NCBI GenBank assembly: GCA_016584495.1
Contig: WAID01000007.1
Coordinates: forward strand, 3,210,001-3,274,000
Origin: Celoporthe dispersa
Taxonomy: Eukaryota; Ascomycota; Sordariomycetes; Diaporthales; Cryphonectriaceae
Reading direction: 5' to 3'
Length of the DNA stretch: 64,000 nucleotides
Notes under the pieces: generated by a model
Told to the model about the DNA's origin: nothing
Seen by the model: the letters and a program-made list of their open reading frames with translations, nothing else
Database searches by the model: none
Position numbers and translations under genes: made by a program
Part shown: in pieces, positions 10,216 through 21,763 of the stretch
How the letters are laid out: every line of letters begins with the position of its first letter
Position numbering within the stretch: position 1 is the first letter of the stretch

Positions 10216-13200
10216 CGTGGTGGTAAAATGTGCCTCCAGCACAGCTGGCTGCAGGTTCTCGTCTTCGTTCTTTGTGTGGGCAAGGAGACGGTGAGCAGGT
10301 GAAAGTAGGGGAATTAACAGCCCTAGAACGAACGAGTGGGTGGCACAGCCAGTTTGTTTTATTAAGAGTGCGAAGGGCGCAGTAAGTCGAGAAGCATATG
10401 ACGAAGGGGAAAAAACAAGACACGCTCTGGGAAGGGAGCGCGGGATGTGTGTCTGATATAAAACCCCACTGCTGCAGCAGTAAACACAGGTGCACCCCTC
10501 GAGGGACAAGGAAGGAGGGATGGGGGGAGGGGAATCGATATCTCGACTGCCGCCTGCTACACACTCGTGCATACCATACAAACTTCTCGCACAACTTAAG
10601 TTATGCAGGAGCAAGCACGAAGGCTGTGCCTCTTGAGAAACCTTGAGCGAGGGTTGATCTGAAGGTGCTACCGGGGTGGTCCCTCCTGCCAAAGTGTGAC
10701 TGATGTGTTTCGCGATCCAGATCCCCCTGCAGGCTAAACCGTAGTGTGCCAACCACCTACCCTTGCTTGCCTTAGTACGTAGTAAAACAACAGAAGGGAG
10801 GACAACGCCACACACCGTCGGTAGTAAGAAACAGAGTGACGCGGCCAGCCAAGAGCTCAAGCCATGCCTTAGACGGGCTGATATCTCAAACATTGGACGG
10901 CTGGGGCTGGCAGAGGTGCAGCGCTTAGATTGGGTGATCTGGTACGAGGTGCCCAGGCCTTGGAGACCAGCGCCTCGACACACCTTGTAACGCGAAAAAC
11001 AAAAAAAGAAAGAGGAAGAAGAAGAAAAATGTGAGACACTGATCACCAGAGACATTACCATAGGAATTACCTCAAAACCAAAGGGCGATCATCACGGCCC
11101 GCAGCGAGAGACCTTGCAGGTCACGTCTCCCTACTTCCCCTGTGACCGACCTTTCTTAGATGCCCAGAGTAAGTCCCAAGGTCTCCCGCTTGCTCTCGTC
11201 CCAGGCCGTCCACCGCCGTGGTCCTCATGGACCTCACGCCCCGGCGCTCCTCCTCTCGAGCGCGGGCTGGCACGGCTGGTGATGGCCCTAACATTTAGCT
11301 CTGGACCATTTGTGCTGGGCGCCGGCTCCTCAACCGGAACAAGACGCTAGAGCTTTTTGGCTGATCGGCCAGATCAGCTCTGGGCGGGGGCGCAGCGTTA
11401 ACCTGCATCGTCGGGATGAGCTGTCTCAGGACCTGACGGGCTCATAGGCTCATGAGCCCGCCTGTCTGTTCATCTGGAAACACTGCCCAAGGCCTTGGCG
11501 GGGTCCATATGCTGCCCAGCCCTGAGCCACAGAGGACTGCCTGCGTTGGCGTACAAATGGGACGTCGGGTATTATCGATCATATCTTGCCTGTCTGTTAG
11601 TCTGTCATCTGCTGCTCCTTTGCGTGTGTCAATGTGATGTCAGTTTTTCTATTCTGATGCTGGCCCGTTTCAGGAACGGGGCGGGAGACGTGGAGCTCTC
11701 GAGACGGAAAGACAGAGAGAGGCTCTGGACCCAGTGGTGCTCATAGTACGTTCGTGGGAAATGTGCCACGGAAACCAAACGTTACCAAAAGTAAAATAGA
11801 CTCATGCTCATCCAGAAGATGTCACCTTACTACCCCAGACACACATGCAGGGCTGGCCACTTCCTTTGTATCATCGACATGCGCGGTGCGATTGGCCTGA
11901 CATGATTCCGCAGACATTCGTGTCCCAGATCGGCGGGAGCAAAGTAAGTGACGAGTCGAGTTAAGAAAAGAAACACATGCGCCCCGCGCCTGCTGGGACG
12001 CTGCGGGCTGCACCATGGGACCGACCTGTAACAGAGGCTGTAGGGGATGCTGTTGGAAGGAGAGGAGGCTAAGCTCCCCTTACATGATTTTTTTTCCCTC
12101 CTGTTTGTTATCAGGCACACCTGAGTGGCTACAAACCTGGAACTGTTTTATGCAATGCAAGGTACTGCTGTGACCGCTGCGGCGCACTAGCCCCAGGGCG
12201 CAAGCGAGGGCGGGAAGGCCCACTGTTTTGTCCTGTCAGGGGGCACTTGGGACGTGGTATACCCAGTAACGAACGTTCTCGTCAGTATTTGAGACTGTGA
12301 AGAGGTCTATTACAGGACGGTGATTCATCTGTGGCTCTCGACCATGCAGCAGCACGGCAATAATCACAGCTGGAGTCATAGGAAGAATCAAGAAAGACAC
12401 ACACACATGTGGCGCGATGTCGAGTACTCTGTCTTCTCCCAACCCAGCGGGAGAATATCATGGCACCTCCATACTATAAGCTCTCAATGACAGCGCGCCC
12501 TGGGATGCAGTACTGTTTCAGACGCTGAGATCCCGTTGGCACTACCAGAGCGCCCTTTTGCGATCTCCTGTGAACTCACGCCCGTCCTCACCAGTGTTCG
12601 GTGTGGGACAAGGCCGTAGACTGGTCGGGCACCCTCCCGCTCGCGGTTCTTGACAACTCAAATCGAATTAACCATGAAAGATCACCTATCCCAACCAAAA
12701 TAGCAGACACACAGAGAACCAGCAGTCCGCAGACCATAGATTTGACAGATATAAAATTAAAAAAAAAAAATAAAAAAAAAAAACAAATCAGATCACCAAG
12801 ATCCAGACCAGACTCATCCGTCCTGTCTCTGTTGTTGTCATTGAAACACCCTACGCTCTTGGCACGAGAACTGCGCCCCGGTTATGCTCGAAAATAAAGC
12901 AAAGCACCAGGCCCAAAACCCATGTGGTGCGCGGCGGTCTTCGCCGACCTTGTCTCAGCAGCCCTGCCGGAGTTAAAGTGTCGTATGTACGACGACGATG
13001 TCAGTCAGAGTGCATGCAGGTCTGCATCATTCATGAGGGTGGTGGAAGGGTAGGCGATGAGCTCGTTGGATTCGAGCATAGCCTCGGAAGGTAGAAGAAA
13101 AACAAGGAGGAAAAAGGGAGGGGGGAACCCAGACTGCGGCAGCCGCCGCCCTGGCGATATCGTCATAATAGCTCGGTGTCTTGCGCCAGGCTCCGACATT

Positions 13201-13811
13201 TCCAGAGGCTTCTGTCTATATTTTCTCCACCTCGCTGCACATCATGAGGGTGATTTTCTCCGGGGCCAAGCCGTCGATCAGCCCACAGGCAGAGGGCCGT
13301 TTATGCCATAGGGCTGAAGACATCCACAGCAGGGAAATCAATAATGGACTGTGTAGGCCTTGACCTGGCGAATGTGTCGATTTAGGCCCCGTCGTCACCA
13401 ACGCAATGAGGGAGCTTGCAACGAACTGTAAGACTCCGGGGAGAGAGAAGAAAAAAACAATGCATTCACTATCAAATCTTACCCATTACTTGCTTCCCGC
13501 GCCTCGATGCAATGCCATCGAATCATTCACTCCTGATTCTGTCCAACAAAACTTGTTACTTGTGACCGAAAGAAATCGCTTGCCCGGGATTCTCTGCTCC
13601 TTGCCAGCCAGCCGATGGACTGCTGCTGCTGAGACCTAAATCACATCCAACCCTAGTCTTCTTCTTTAGCGACCATGCAATGACCATGCCGTCTGTCTTG
13701 TATGTGTAGCCTGTATCATCTATTGTGTATGATGCTCCCGCTGCGTCACGTCTACCTCTGAGAACTCCTGTCTAGGTCAAAGATAACACCGCAATGATTC
13801 GAGCCTTGCCG
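10216..13811. other. Long gene-poor spacer
   Basis: About 3.6 kb between the b561 gene start and the 3' end of the AGC kinase, both on the minus strand. Open frames here are short, lack domain-like composition and are not joined by convincing splice signals. An A-rich block lies at 12750-12785. It may contain UTRs or non-coding transcripts; I can support no gene. Confidence 0.5.
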
Positions 13812-15437
13812 TTACGCACCCTGCGCAAATGCGAAACCATTCGAGTTCAATAGGCTGTGGCTCGCCACAAAGCTGAAGCCACCGAAAGGATTGTCGTCCA
13901 TACGCGCGCTCGCCGGGCTGAATGGCTCCGCAAAGGAGTTGCGCGGGCTCAGGCTGAGCCCCGTGAACTCATCCGAGAAGTTCTCGGCCAGTTCGGGGTC
14001 GGTGATCATGGGCTGGATAGGCGGCTCGACCTCACGCGCGGCGAGCTTCTTCCAGTCGATGTGCCTGAAGAAGCGGTGGCCCTTGATGATCGCGAGGTCC
14101 TTGGGCATGTGGCTTCCGAGGCGCTTCTTGGGGTCCTTCTTCAGCAGGCGTGTGACGAGGTCCTTGGCGTCGTTGCTGAGGAAGTAGGGCAGGGCAAGCT
14201 TCTGCTTGAGGATGTTCTGCTGCACCTTGTGGTGGTTCCCACCACGGAAAGGGGCGTCTCCCACCATCATGTCGTAAGCAAGCGCGCCGAGCGACCACCA
14301 GTCCACCGCCTTGCCGTACTTCTCGCCCTTGATGACCTCCGGGGCCATGTACTCCACCGTGCCCAGGATCGAGCTGCACGTCGCGTCGTCGGCGGCAACC
14401 TTGGACAGTCCAAAGTCCGTGAGGAGCACGTGGCCCTCGGCGTCCAGGAGGATGTTCTCGGGCTTCAGATCGCGGTAGACGACGCCGAGGTCGTCGTGCA
14501 GGTGCGAGAGAGCGAGAACCATCTCTGCCAGGTAGAAGGCCGACCTCGTCTCGGAGAACATGCGCTCGGCCTTGAGATGGTGAAACAGCTCGCCGCCCTG
14601 GCCGTACTCGAGGATGAGGTACAGCTTCTCCTTGTCCTGGAAGGCGTAGTAGAGCTTGACCACGAAAGGGTGCCGGTTGACGGACTCGAGAATGTGGCGC
14701 TCGTTCTTCGTCTGCTCGATGAGCTTCTTGTGCACGACCAGCGAGGCCTTCTTGAACTGCTTCTGGGCGTACAGCCGGCCAGTGGTGCGCTGCTTGACCA
14801 GGATGACGGTTCCGTAGGTGCCCTTGCCCAGGCAACGGAGGGGTTCGAAATCCTCGGTTGTCATCTTGCGAGGCGGGTTGGCAGGCACCCCCTCCATGTC
14901 GTCCTCGAAGACGCCCTCTCCCGGGGCGGCGCCAAGGCCCGGGGCGCTCGCGCTGACGAAGTCATTGTCCAAGGTGATCTCATACCGCGTCGAAACGTCC
15001 GAGGCGCCCTCATCGCCGCTTCCCTCGCTACCGTAGCTGCTCTGTGGACGGGTGCCAGCTCCATTCGGCGCGCCACGGGCCCGAACAGGGCGGGCCAGGG
15101 GCGAAAGGCTGTTGCGGCGCGTGGCTGAACTCGCGCGGGAGGAGCTGGTGCTGTCGAGATTCAGGGAGTCGATCTGCGATCGCAGGAGGGAAATTCCGCT
15201 GACGGCAGGGGACTGTGGGGCAGGACGTAAGACGGGGCTGCAATTCGCGCTGACAACATCATCAATGATCGGATTTCGAGAGCGTCGGCCGCGTAAGACA
15301 GGAGGCGAGGACTTGTCGGCAGCGATCAGGCGAGGCGTGCCGCAGCCATACTCGGACTCTTCATCTCCCGAGCCACTCGGAGTCTGAAAGCCGCGGACCA
15401 CGGTGGTGGCCATGGCTGCTGTTGTCCTCAGGGACAT
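13812..15437 (-). CDS. psk1: AGC-family protein kinase, Psk1/Ypk3 (S6 kinase-like)
   Basis: Single-exon, 541 aa. The N-terminal about 190 residues are low-complexity and Ser/Pro-rich. The kinase domain runs from about residue 197: glycine loop GKGTYGTV, ATP lysine in YAQKQFKK, catalytic loop YRDLKPEN, DFG in LLTDFGLSK, activation segment SILGTVEYMAPE. An AGC C-tail follows with turn-type site LSLSPRNS and hydrophobic motif FGGFSF (about 516-521). This combination resembles S. pombe Psk1 and yeast Ypk3, TORC1-dependent kinases acting on ribosomal protein S6. Regulation by a PDK1-type kinase at the T-loop and by TORC1 at the hydrophobic motif is inferred from the conserved motifs. A second TORC1-type AGC kinase gene (SCH9) lies 6.3 kb away on the same strand. 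Confidence 0.88.
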   Translation of the reverse strand: MSLRTTAAMATTVVRGFQTPSGSGDEESEYGCGTPRLIAADKSSPPVLRGRRSRNPIIDDVVSANCSPVLRPAPQSPAVSGISLLRSQIDSLNLDSTSSSRASSATRRNSLSPLARPVRARGAPNGAGTRPQSSYGSEGSGDEGASDVSTRYEITLDNDFVSASAPGLGAAPGEGVFEDDMEGVPANPPRKMTTEDFEPLRCLGKGTYGTVILVKQRTTGRLYAQKQFKKASLVVHKKLIEQTKNERHILESVNRHPFVVKLYYAFQDKEKLYLILEYGQGGELFHHLKAERMFSETRSAFYLAEMVLALSHLHDDLGVVYRDLKPENILLDAEGHVLLTDFGLSKVAADDATCSSILGTVEYMAPEVIKGEKYGKAVDWWSLGALAYDMMVGDAPFRGGNHHKVQQNILKQKLALPYFLSNDAKDLVTRLLKKDPKKRLGSHMPKDLAIIKGHRFFRHIDWKKLAAREVEPPIQPMITDPELAENFSDEFTGLSLSPRNSFAEPFSPASARMDDNPFGGFSFVASHSLLNSNGFAFAQGA

Positions 15438-16443
15438 CTTGGGAATCTCGCGTACGTGGCGACGATTTTGTTTCTTCTCTCTTTCTTTCCTCTCTCAGTT
15501 CGGTGATCTAGCTATCGCGAACGGCCGATCGCGATGCTAGAGGTCGTGTTTCTCTGTGGCCTTCTCGTGTGGCCGTTCAAGGCGCACCTCGGCGGGCTTC
15601 TGGATCCTTGCGGCAATCGGCGAACTCGTTTCGTGAGACTCTCTGGCGGTACTGGACGCGCATCTGATACTTGAAAAAGGAGAACGAGAAAGAAGACTGA
15701 GGAGTATCGTTACTGGTATGCATTTGCGAGGGAATAAGTGGCCGGCTGTCTTGGTCTGTTGTTTGTGTTGTGGTCTGCTGAGCAAAAGTCACCTGAAGGA
15801 AAACAGGGAAAAGAGGATTGGGAAGGCGAGACTTTTATTATTCAAAAGGGAGCACATGCAAATTTGTTTGTCCATAACTGTGGGGCCTCACTCCGCCTGG
15901 GGTAATTTTTATTTGGGGCTGTGTGACGGGCTACAGGCTACAGGCCACCGAGTCGCTCACTGTCGCTCACTGTCGCTCACTAAGGCACAAGGTCCCTCCT
16001 CCAGGGCCGACTTTCCCTGGTTTAGGGTTTGATTGCCATGGTCCAGGCGGCCCGCGCTGGGGCCAGGCCACTAGCCGACGGTGGTACGGAGTGGGCAACC
16101 CCGCAAATCAAGGCCACCTGCCCAATGGGACCTTCCAGGTTCAGGTCTCAACCGTGGCGGGTGGATGCGGCTTTGTGAGGTCCTGTCCCGCTCCGTTTGG
16201 TTGTTCCTCGGAGTCCCCCCTCGCCTGGCCTTCAACCAAGTTGCTGCCGAGTACTACCTGCAATACAAGACATGCTTTATTGTGACCCCACGGGTGCCTA
16301 GTCGTTTCTAGATCATCTCTTGAGAGTAAGGTGTTTCTTACTGACATCAGGAATGCCTTCGCTTCGACACACATTTCTGTCACTTTGTGCTGGGTATCTC
16401 GACACGTCCTCTTCATTACGGGTTTCCCCCTGTAGGATTTACT
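15438..16443. other. Upstream region of the AGC kinase gene
   Basis: 1.0 kb between the kinase start and the stop of PRP4. It includes three tandem 10-nt units at 15951-15980 (KGTCGCTCAC). No gene seen. Confidence 0.5.
15951..15980 (+). repeat. Three tandem 10-nt units
   Basis: AGTCGCTCAC followed by two exact TGTCGCTCAC copies. Short direct repeat upstream of the AGC kinase gene; function unknown. Confidence 0.75.
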
Positions 16444-18130
16444 CTACAGGGCCTCCATCTCATTCCGTGCCCAGAGTTTGATGGTCCTGTCATGGCTTCC
16501 AGATACGACCCATCTGCCGTCCCTCGAGATGTCGACAGAGCTGACAGGCGCCGTATGGGACTCGAGCGTGCTGATGAGGGAGTAGTCGTCCATCGAGTAC
16601 ACATTGACCTTCCGGTCGAACCCACAGGATGCGAAGAACGTAGCCGATTTCTTGGGCATCTGCGCGCCCTTGTCATCTTGGCCAGGGGGCTCGCCCTCCA
16701 CAGGATCGTCAGGACCGCGGAACACGCGCAGGTCCGTCACGCCAGAGGTGTTTCCGGCCAAGTTCCCGCCCGACTGCACCTTTCGGACATCCCATACCCT
16801 GACAAATCCATCGAGAGACCCCGAGAGTATCCTGTGGCCGTCTATCCAGCCTAGTGAGGTGATGGGCTGGATGTGACCTTCACACAACATAATCGTGCGA
16901 CCGCTCCTGAGATCCCACACCCTGCCGATACTGTCCATGCCCGCCGTAGCTGCCAGTGCACCCTCGGACTGGAAGCTGACTGCCAGAGCTGCCCTCGAAT
17001 GCCCTTCCTGGCATAATATCTCCTTGCCGGCGGCAACATCGTAGAGTCTCCATGTCGTATCGTCGCAGGCAGCAGCCAGGAATCGGCCGGACGGGTGGAA
17101 TCCAATCTTGTTGACTTTGGTTCCGCCGGTCTGTGCGAGTGAGGAGAGAGGTACATCTCGCTCAAGCGACCACAGGTGGACGGCCCCGTCTGCTGACGAG
17201 GATGCCAGCTGAACAGTGTCAGTTCCTTGGGCCACCGGGTCAGGAAACCAGTCCACCCCGCCGATCTTGGCAGTGTGCCCTCTCAGGGTCTTCTTGACCT
17301 CGAGCTCGGGCGCCGAGAGGACCTTGAGACTGCCGCCCCAGTCCCCAGTGGCGCAGAGCTGCCCCTCGGGGGCGAGCCTGACCACGCTCAGGTACCTCTG
17401 CCCCCCGACCTGCGAGCTCTGGAGCTCAAAGTCCTGCAGCCTCTCCTTGATCTGCTTCCGGTGTTTGACGTGCGTCCGCAGTGGTATCTTGGCCTCCTCC
17501 CGCTGGAACTGCACGCGCCTCTTCGCCCTCGGGAGTGAGTACTTGGCGACCTCGACCCTGGCCTGCACCAGTTCCTCGTCGCCTCGCGTGTAGTATTCCT
17601 CCTCTTGCTCCTCCTCGTCCTCCTCCCCTGAGGCGTCCTCCATATCCACATCGGCGCCTTCCTGACCTTTGGCCCTGGCCTGCTCGGTCTCGGTCGTCAA
17701 GATGTCCCTCAGCCGTTCGCGACGGTCAGCGGGGTTGTTCTCGCCAAAGAACGTGATCGGTACACCTCTCTCGCGCAGCATAGCCTTGATGGCCTCATCG
17801 TTGGTCGGGACGGCGATGCGCGCCGCGAGCTGCTTGCGCTCGAACTGCGACAGCAGTGCTGAGGCATTCTCGCCGGTTGCGAGGTCGTAGTTGTAGTCAG
17901 TTGCTGGATCGATGGTCAGCGACGCCCGCAGGGGGCTTGGAGACAGCTCCTACTTACGAACTTCATCAATCGTCATCCCCCTGTCCTGCACGGAGGAAGT
18001 TTGGTCAGTCGAGCCGCGTGCTGTTTGTTTGGGTTGTTGAGCACATGTAGGCCTCGTCAAGCTCTGGGCAGAGTCTCCTTACCTCGTCCATCTGATCCTC
18101 CACGTACGCTCTCCTCGAAGGGTGCATCAT
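16444..18130 (-). CDS. PRP4: U4/U6 snRNP protein Prp4 (SFM + WD40)
   Basis: Spliceosomal WD-repeat protein of the U4/U6 and tri-snRNP particle. Exons on the minus strand: 18130-18083, 17985-17958 (a 28-nt micro-exon) and 17903-16444; sum 1536 nt, 511 aa, phases match. The N-terminus (MMHPSRRAYVEDQMDE|DRGMTIDEVPTDYNYD) leads to the SFM motif found in Prp4/Prp18 (VPTNDEAIKAMLRERG, PITFFGENNPADRRERLR). An acidic stretch follows, then about seven WD40 repeats from about residue 200 (e.g. LRGHTAKIGGVDWFPD, GHIQPITSLGWIDGHRILSG, ending SGSHDRTIKLWARNEMEAL). It shares a divergent promoter of about 480 bp with the cyclin gene. Two ATGs are adjacent at the start (18130 and 18127); I chose the first. 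Confidence 0.95.
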
Positions 18131-18614
18131 CTTGACGGCTTGCCCCCAGAGAGTTCACCAGCAAGGCGCCACGCGATAAAACTACTGTCGCCCAATCTTG
18201 AAAAGGGGAAAAGGAAAGAAGAGAGAGAGGAGGAGGAAGGCAAAGAAGCTGAGATCCAGTCCAGAAACCCTCAAGGGAAAGAAGCGCGGCTCAAGGTTGT
18301 CTCGCCTGCCGCGGTCGCTTGAGAGAAACTTCCGGTCCTGCGTGGGACCCGCAGGTTGGGCGACAGGGACTTGCGCTAATCAAAAGCCGAGAAGTGCTGA
18401 TAAACCTGGCCCGCCTGTGGAGAAGATCGTCGACCCTCTTTCAACACCACTTCGATTTGGTTCCTCTTTCATCATCCCAACTTTTCCTTTTCTTTCATAC
18501 CGCCCGTCGCCCTCGACCGTCCGTCCTGCGTCTGGAACCCCGCCCTCGACGTCCCCTCAATTTTCCTCGCCCTGGATCGATCAGCTTGGTTCATGACGTG
18601 ATACCCCTCGCAGA
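18131..18614. other. Divergent promoter PRP4/cyclin
   Basis: A 484-bp spacer between PRP4 (-) and the cyclin gene (+). It contains a purine-rich tract on the plus strand (18196-18250) and pyrimidine-rich leader sequence near the cyclin start. No separate gene seen. Confidence 0.5.
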
Positions 18615-20210
18615 ATGGCGAGCATCGATAGGTACCGACCGCCCCGCGAGGGCTATCAGCCTCCCTCGCTGTCTACCAAGCCAGCTGCTGCCGCCGGCCG
18701 CCCGTCCAAGTCGCCCTCGAGCCGACGCGACGTCCCGCCTGCAGTCCCTTCGCCCCCAACGCATTCTTCGCGCACATCCTCACTGCCACCACAATCTCGA
18801 CGGGGCGCGCCCTCCCCAGCCCACCACTCGCCGACGAGCGCGTCGCGACCGCGGGCCAGCCAGTGGTACTTCACCTCGGACGAGGCGCTCAGCTCTCCTA
18901 GCATCGTGGACGGCCTCGTGCCGGCCGACGAGAGGCTGCGGAGGGCAAAAGGGGTCAACTTCATATACCAGGCCGGAGCGATGATAGAGCTGCCGCAGAC
19001 TACGCTCTGGGTTGCAGCTGTCTTCTTCCATCGCTTTTACATGCGCTGCAGCATGGTTGAGGAGAGGGGAGGCATACACCACTATGTGAGTTACCACAAA
19101 GCCAGCCCATCATATCACAGCCGAGGCCGCGACGAGATATGCTGGCGGCTATAACCCTGCCTCTCTCCTCTCCCCTTCCACCAGGACACTTCTTTTCCCC
19201 GGAGTGCCATGCGACTAATACATGAGCTACCGGAACAGAATATCGCAGCGACGGCCCTCTTTCTGGCGAACAAAACGGAAGAGAACTGCCGGAAGACGAA
19301 GGATCTGATCTACGCCGTGGTCAGGGTGGCACAGAAGAACCCCAAGCTGATCGTGGACGAGCAGAGCAAAGAGTACTGGAAATGGCGGGACAGCATCCTC
19401 ATGCACGAAGAGATGATGTTGGAAATGTTGACCTTCGACCTGATGGTGGACAATCCCTACCAGCAGTTGTACGAGTGTCTGAGCCAGTTAGACATGCTCC
19501 ACCACAGACCTATCCGAGATGCGGCTTGGGCATACTGCTGCGACTCGGCCTTGACGGTGCTCCCGCTCCTCATGAATGCGAAGGAGGTCGCCATCAGCGC
19601 TATATACTTCGCGACGGTCTCGCTCGGCGAGAAGATCGAAGATGACAAGGACGGAGAGGCCTGGTGGCGGGTGTTGAAGGGGGACGAGTCACTCCTGCAA
19701 TCGGCCATCAGCGTGGTGATGGACTTCTACTCAGAAAACCCTCTTCGGAAGTCCGACTCGCGGTACCAGGGATCCCCAGCTTTCAGCCTCGAGAATACCA
19801 GGAGGGGACGGGACTTCCCAAGTCAGACGGAAGGCGAATCCAGTCACAACGGCACGCCGATGGACACAGACCGCGGCGGAACGCAGAGCCCACGAGCTCG
19901 GAACCAGGGCAGGGCGGACCGGGAGGACGACGATAATGGCAGGGCCGACATCAAGAGGGAAGTCGACGACGGGTACATGGACCTTGACACGTCACAATCT
20001 AAGGGAGACTCCGACGCCACTCTAAAGTCTGCAGCAAACCACCTCGGCAATCACGATAGCAGGACCAACGGTACAAGCAACGGCCTGAGATCGCCAGGAG
20101 CGAAACGAAGGAGCCCGGAGGCAGACCTGGACGAGAGCCCGGTAGACAGAGACCAGAAGCGAGCGCGGCTGTCTGATGAGGACGAGGGCGAGGTGCGAGA
20201 ATCGTCGTAG
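18615..20210 (+). CDS. pch1: Cyclin T/Bur2-type cyclin (Pch1-like)
   Basis: Predicted regulatory subunit of the Cdk9/Bur1 elongation kinase. Exons 18615-19085 and 19239-20210 (1443 nt, 480 aa). A disordered basic Ser/Pro N-terminus precedes the motif QWYFTSDEALSSPSIVDG, typical of Pch1/Bur2 cyclins. Two cyclin folds follow (KGVNFIYQAGAMIELPQTTL, FFHRFYMRCSM, NIAATALFLANKTEENCRK). The C-terminus is charged and disordered. The 153-nt intron uses the branch-like ACTAATA at 19223-19229 and joins HHY to NIAAT, matching homologues. A decoy acceptor with a much stronger pyrimidine tract at 19183-19184 would add 18 residues in frame. Identification as Pch1/Bur2 rather than Ctk2 rests on the N-terminal motif. 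Confidence 0.88.
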
Positions 20211-21212
20211 ACCACCCGAACGGATCGGGACCGACAAGTGAGGAGCCAGCGAGGAGGAGCTGGTGTGTGTGACACATGCGGCGGAGCACATCATGAAGGA
20301 TCCGAAACATTGACATCCTCCTCCTCCACCCTATTGACGGACCATATGGCAAGAACGTACGAAGGACTTTCACTTTTTACATTTTAAATGGGCACACTAC
20401 TCATGGGAGTCTGGGCCATGAAGCCAGGACAGGCGTCTTAGGGAAAAAAGTGCAAATAGATTGCGATATCCTAGGATAGCAGGTATACCAAACAGGGTTG
20501 AATTGTGCCAATAGGCTGGATCCATCAATATACTGATATTGGATAAGAAAAAAATATCGTCAGTCCTCAGAACACACAAGGATCTGGACCAGACCAGACC
20601 AGACAATAATACCACCAGCATCTGCCAGACAAGTCCCCTGCCCCCTAATCCAGACAGACCAATGTTGAGTTAGATCCCCAGCTCTGCAGGCGGAAGCACC
20701 ACCAACCAACCAGCCAGCTCTTCATCTCACTCTCTTTAGGATCAACATGATGATATGCCAGTGGGTCTGTTATAGCCACTGAAGAAAAACATGTGTATAC
20801 ATCATGGTGCACACATCAAGTAGTCCCAGTGAGACAGGAGGACATGTTGGGCTGGAGTCTCAGGAACCAACCAAGGAAGAGTCCAGACACCACCTACCAC
20901 CAGAGAGAACCTCAAAAGGCTCGAAACAAGACCCTTGAGAAGTGGCAGCGAGAAGTTGAGTACTTCTGGAGGCACAAAAACAGGGTCTTCTCCATCCACA
21001 TTCCCGACACAGGTGCAAGAGAACAAATCCCAGTCCTCTCTCTGTTTTGTTCTGAGCATGATGACATTTGATTATGCATTACCACTGTAGGCATTGCTCC
21101 TCCTTTTTCAAACTGCAACTAGATGCTAGATGCTGGTATCATGCTCCTGGAGGGGCACAAGCACATAGATACCAAGCCACATACTCGTCACCTCTCTCAG
21201 ATGGCCCACAGG

Positions 21213-21243
<31 letters not shown>

Positions 21244-21763
21244 GGCAAGAAGTGTTGACGGATGAGGACAAGCCTCCCCCTTTGTTGTCGGAACACACAC
21301 TTAGGCAGCCAAGCCTGGTGTCTCCTCACCATGGAGTCCTCCTCCACCACCACCAGATCATGCCCTGGTTGGCCCTTGTGGGAACCAGCATTATAGTCAT
21401 TCTCATCCGATGCATGCTTCCCAAAGGTGAAGCTCAAACCCGTCATCCCATCCTTATTGACAGCGCCTGCAGGGCGAACTCATCCTTACTCATCTTTGCT
21501 CCCCCGTAGAAACGAAGAACTCTGTTTCCAGACCATAAAACGCCGAGGCCAGATTGCTGCATCTCTTGTCTTGCCAAATGCAGGTGCTTCAACCGCCCAT
21601 ATGCTAATGCACGATGCGTACCAAAGTCATGAACGCGCGAGACCCTATTCGCCCTTTTTTTCTTTCTTTTTCTGGTGACCGAGGAAGATTGAAAAACTTT
21701 GGGAAGTTTTTTTTTTAAAAAAAAAAAGAAAAAGAAGATTCTGGCAGCCAATGTCCCTCTTCA
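20211..21763. other. Convergent spacer cyclin/SCH9
   Basis: 1.55 kb between the cyclin (+) and SCH9 (-) stops. A (CT)n microsatellite lies at about 21212-21241 and a T/A homopolymer junction at about 21709-21726. No gene seen. Confidence 0.5.
21212..21241 (+). repeat. (CT)n microsatellite
   Basis: About 30 nt of CT dinucleotide repeat in the spacer between the cyclin and SCH9. Confidence 0.8.

Noticed and set aside
9188..10294. 368-codon plus-strand frame opposite the b561 gene
   Set aside because: It overlaps the signal peptide, DOMON domain and introns of the supported minus-strand gene and has no recognisable domain.
9772..11061. 429-codon minus-strand frame upstream of the b561 gene
   Set aside because: It overlaps the b561 exon in another frame and its upstream part is low-complexity. 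No splice-consistent or domain support.
13857..15128. 423-codon open frame on the plus strand opposite the AGC kinase
   Set aside because: Antisense shadow of a GC-rich coding exon. The minus strand encodes all kinase motifs, and the antisense product has biased, Leu/Val/Arg-rich composition without domains.
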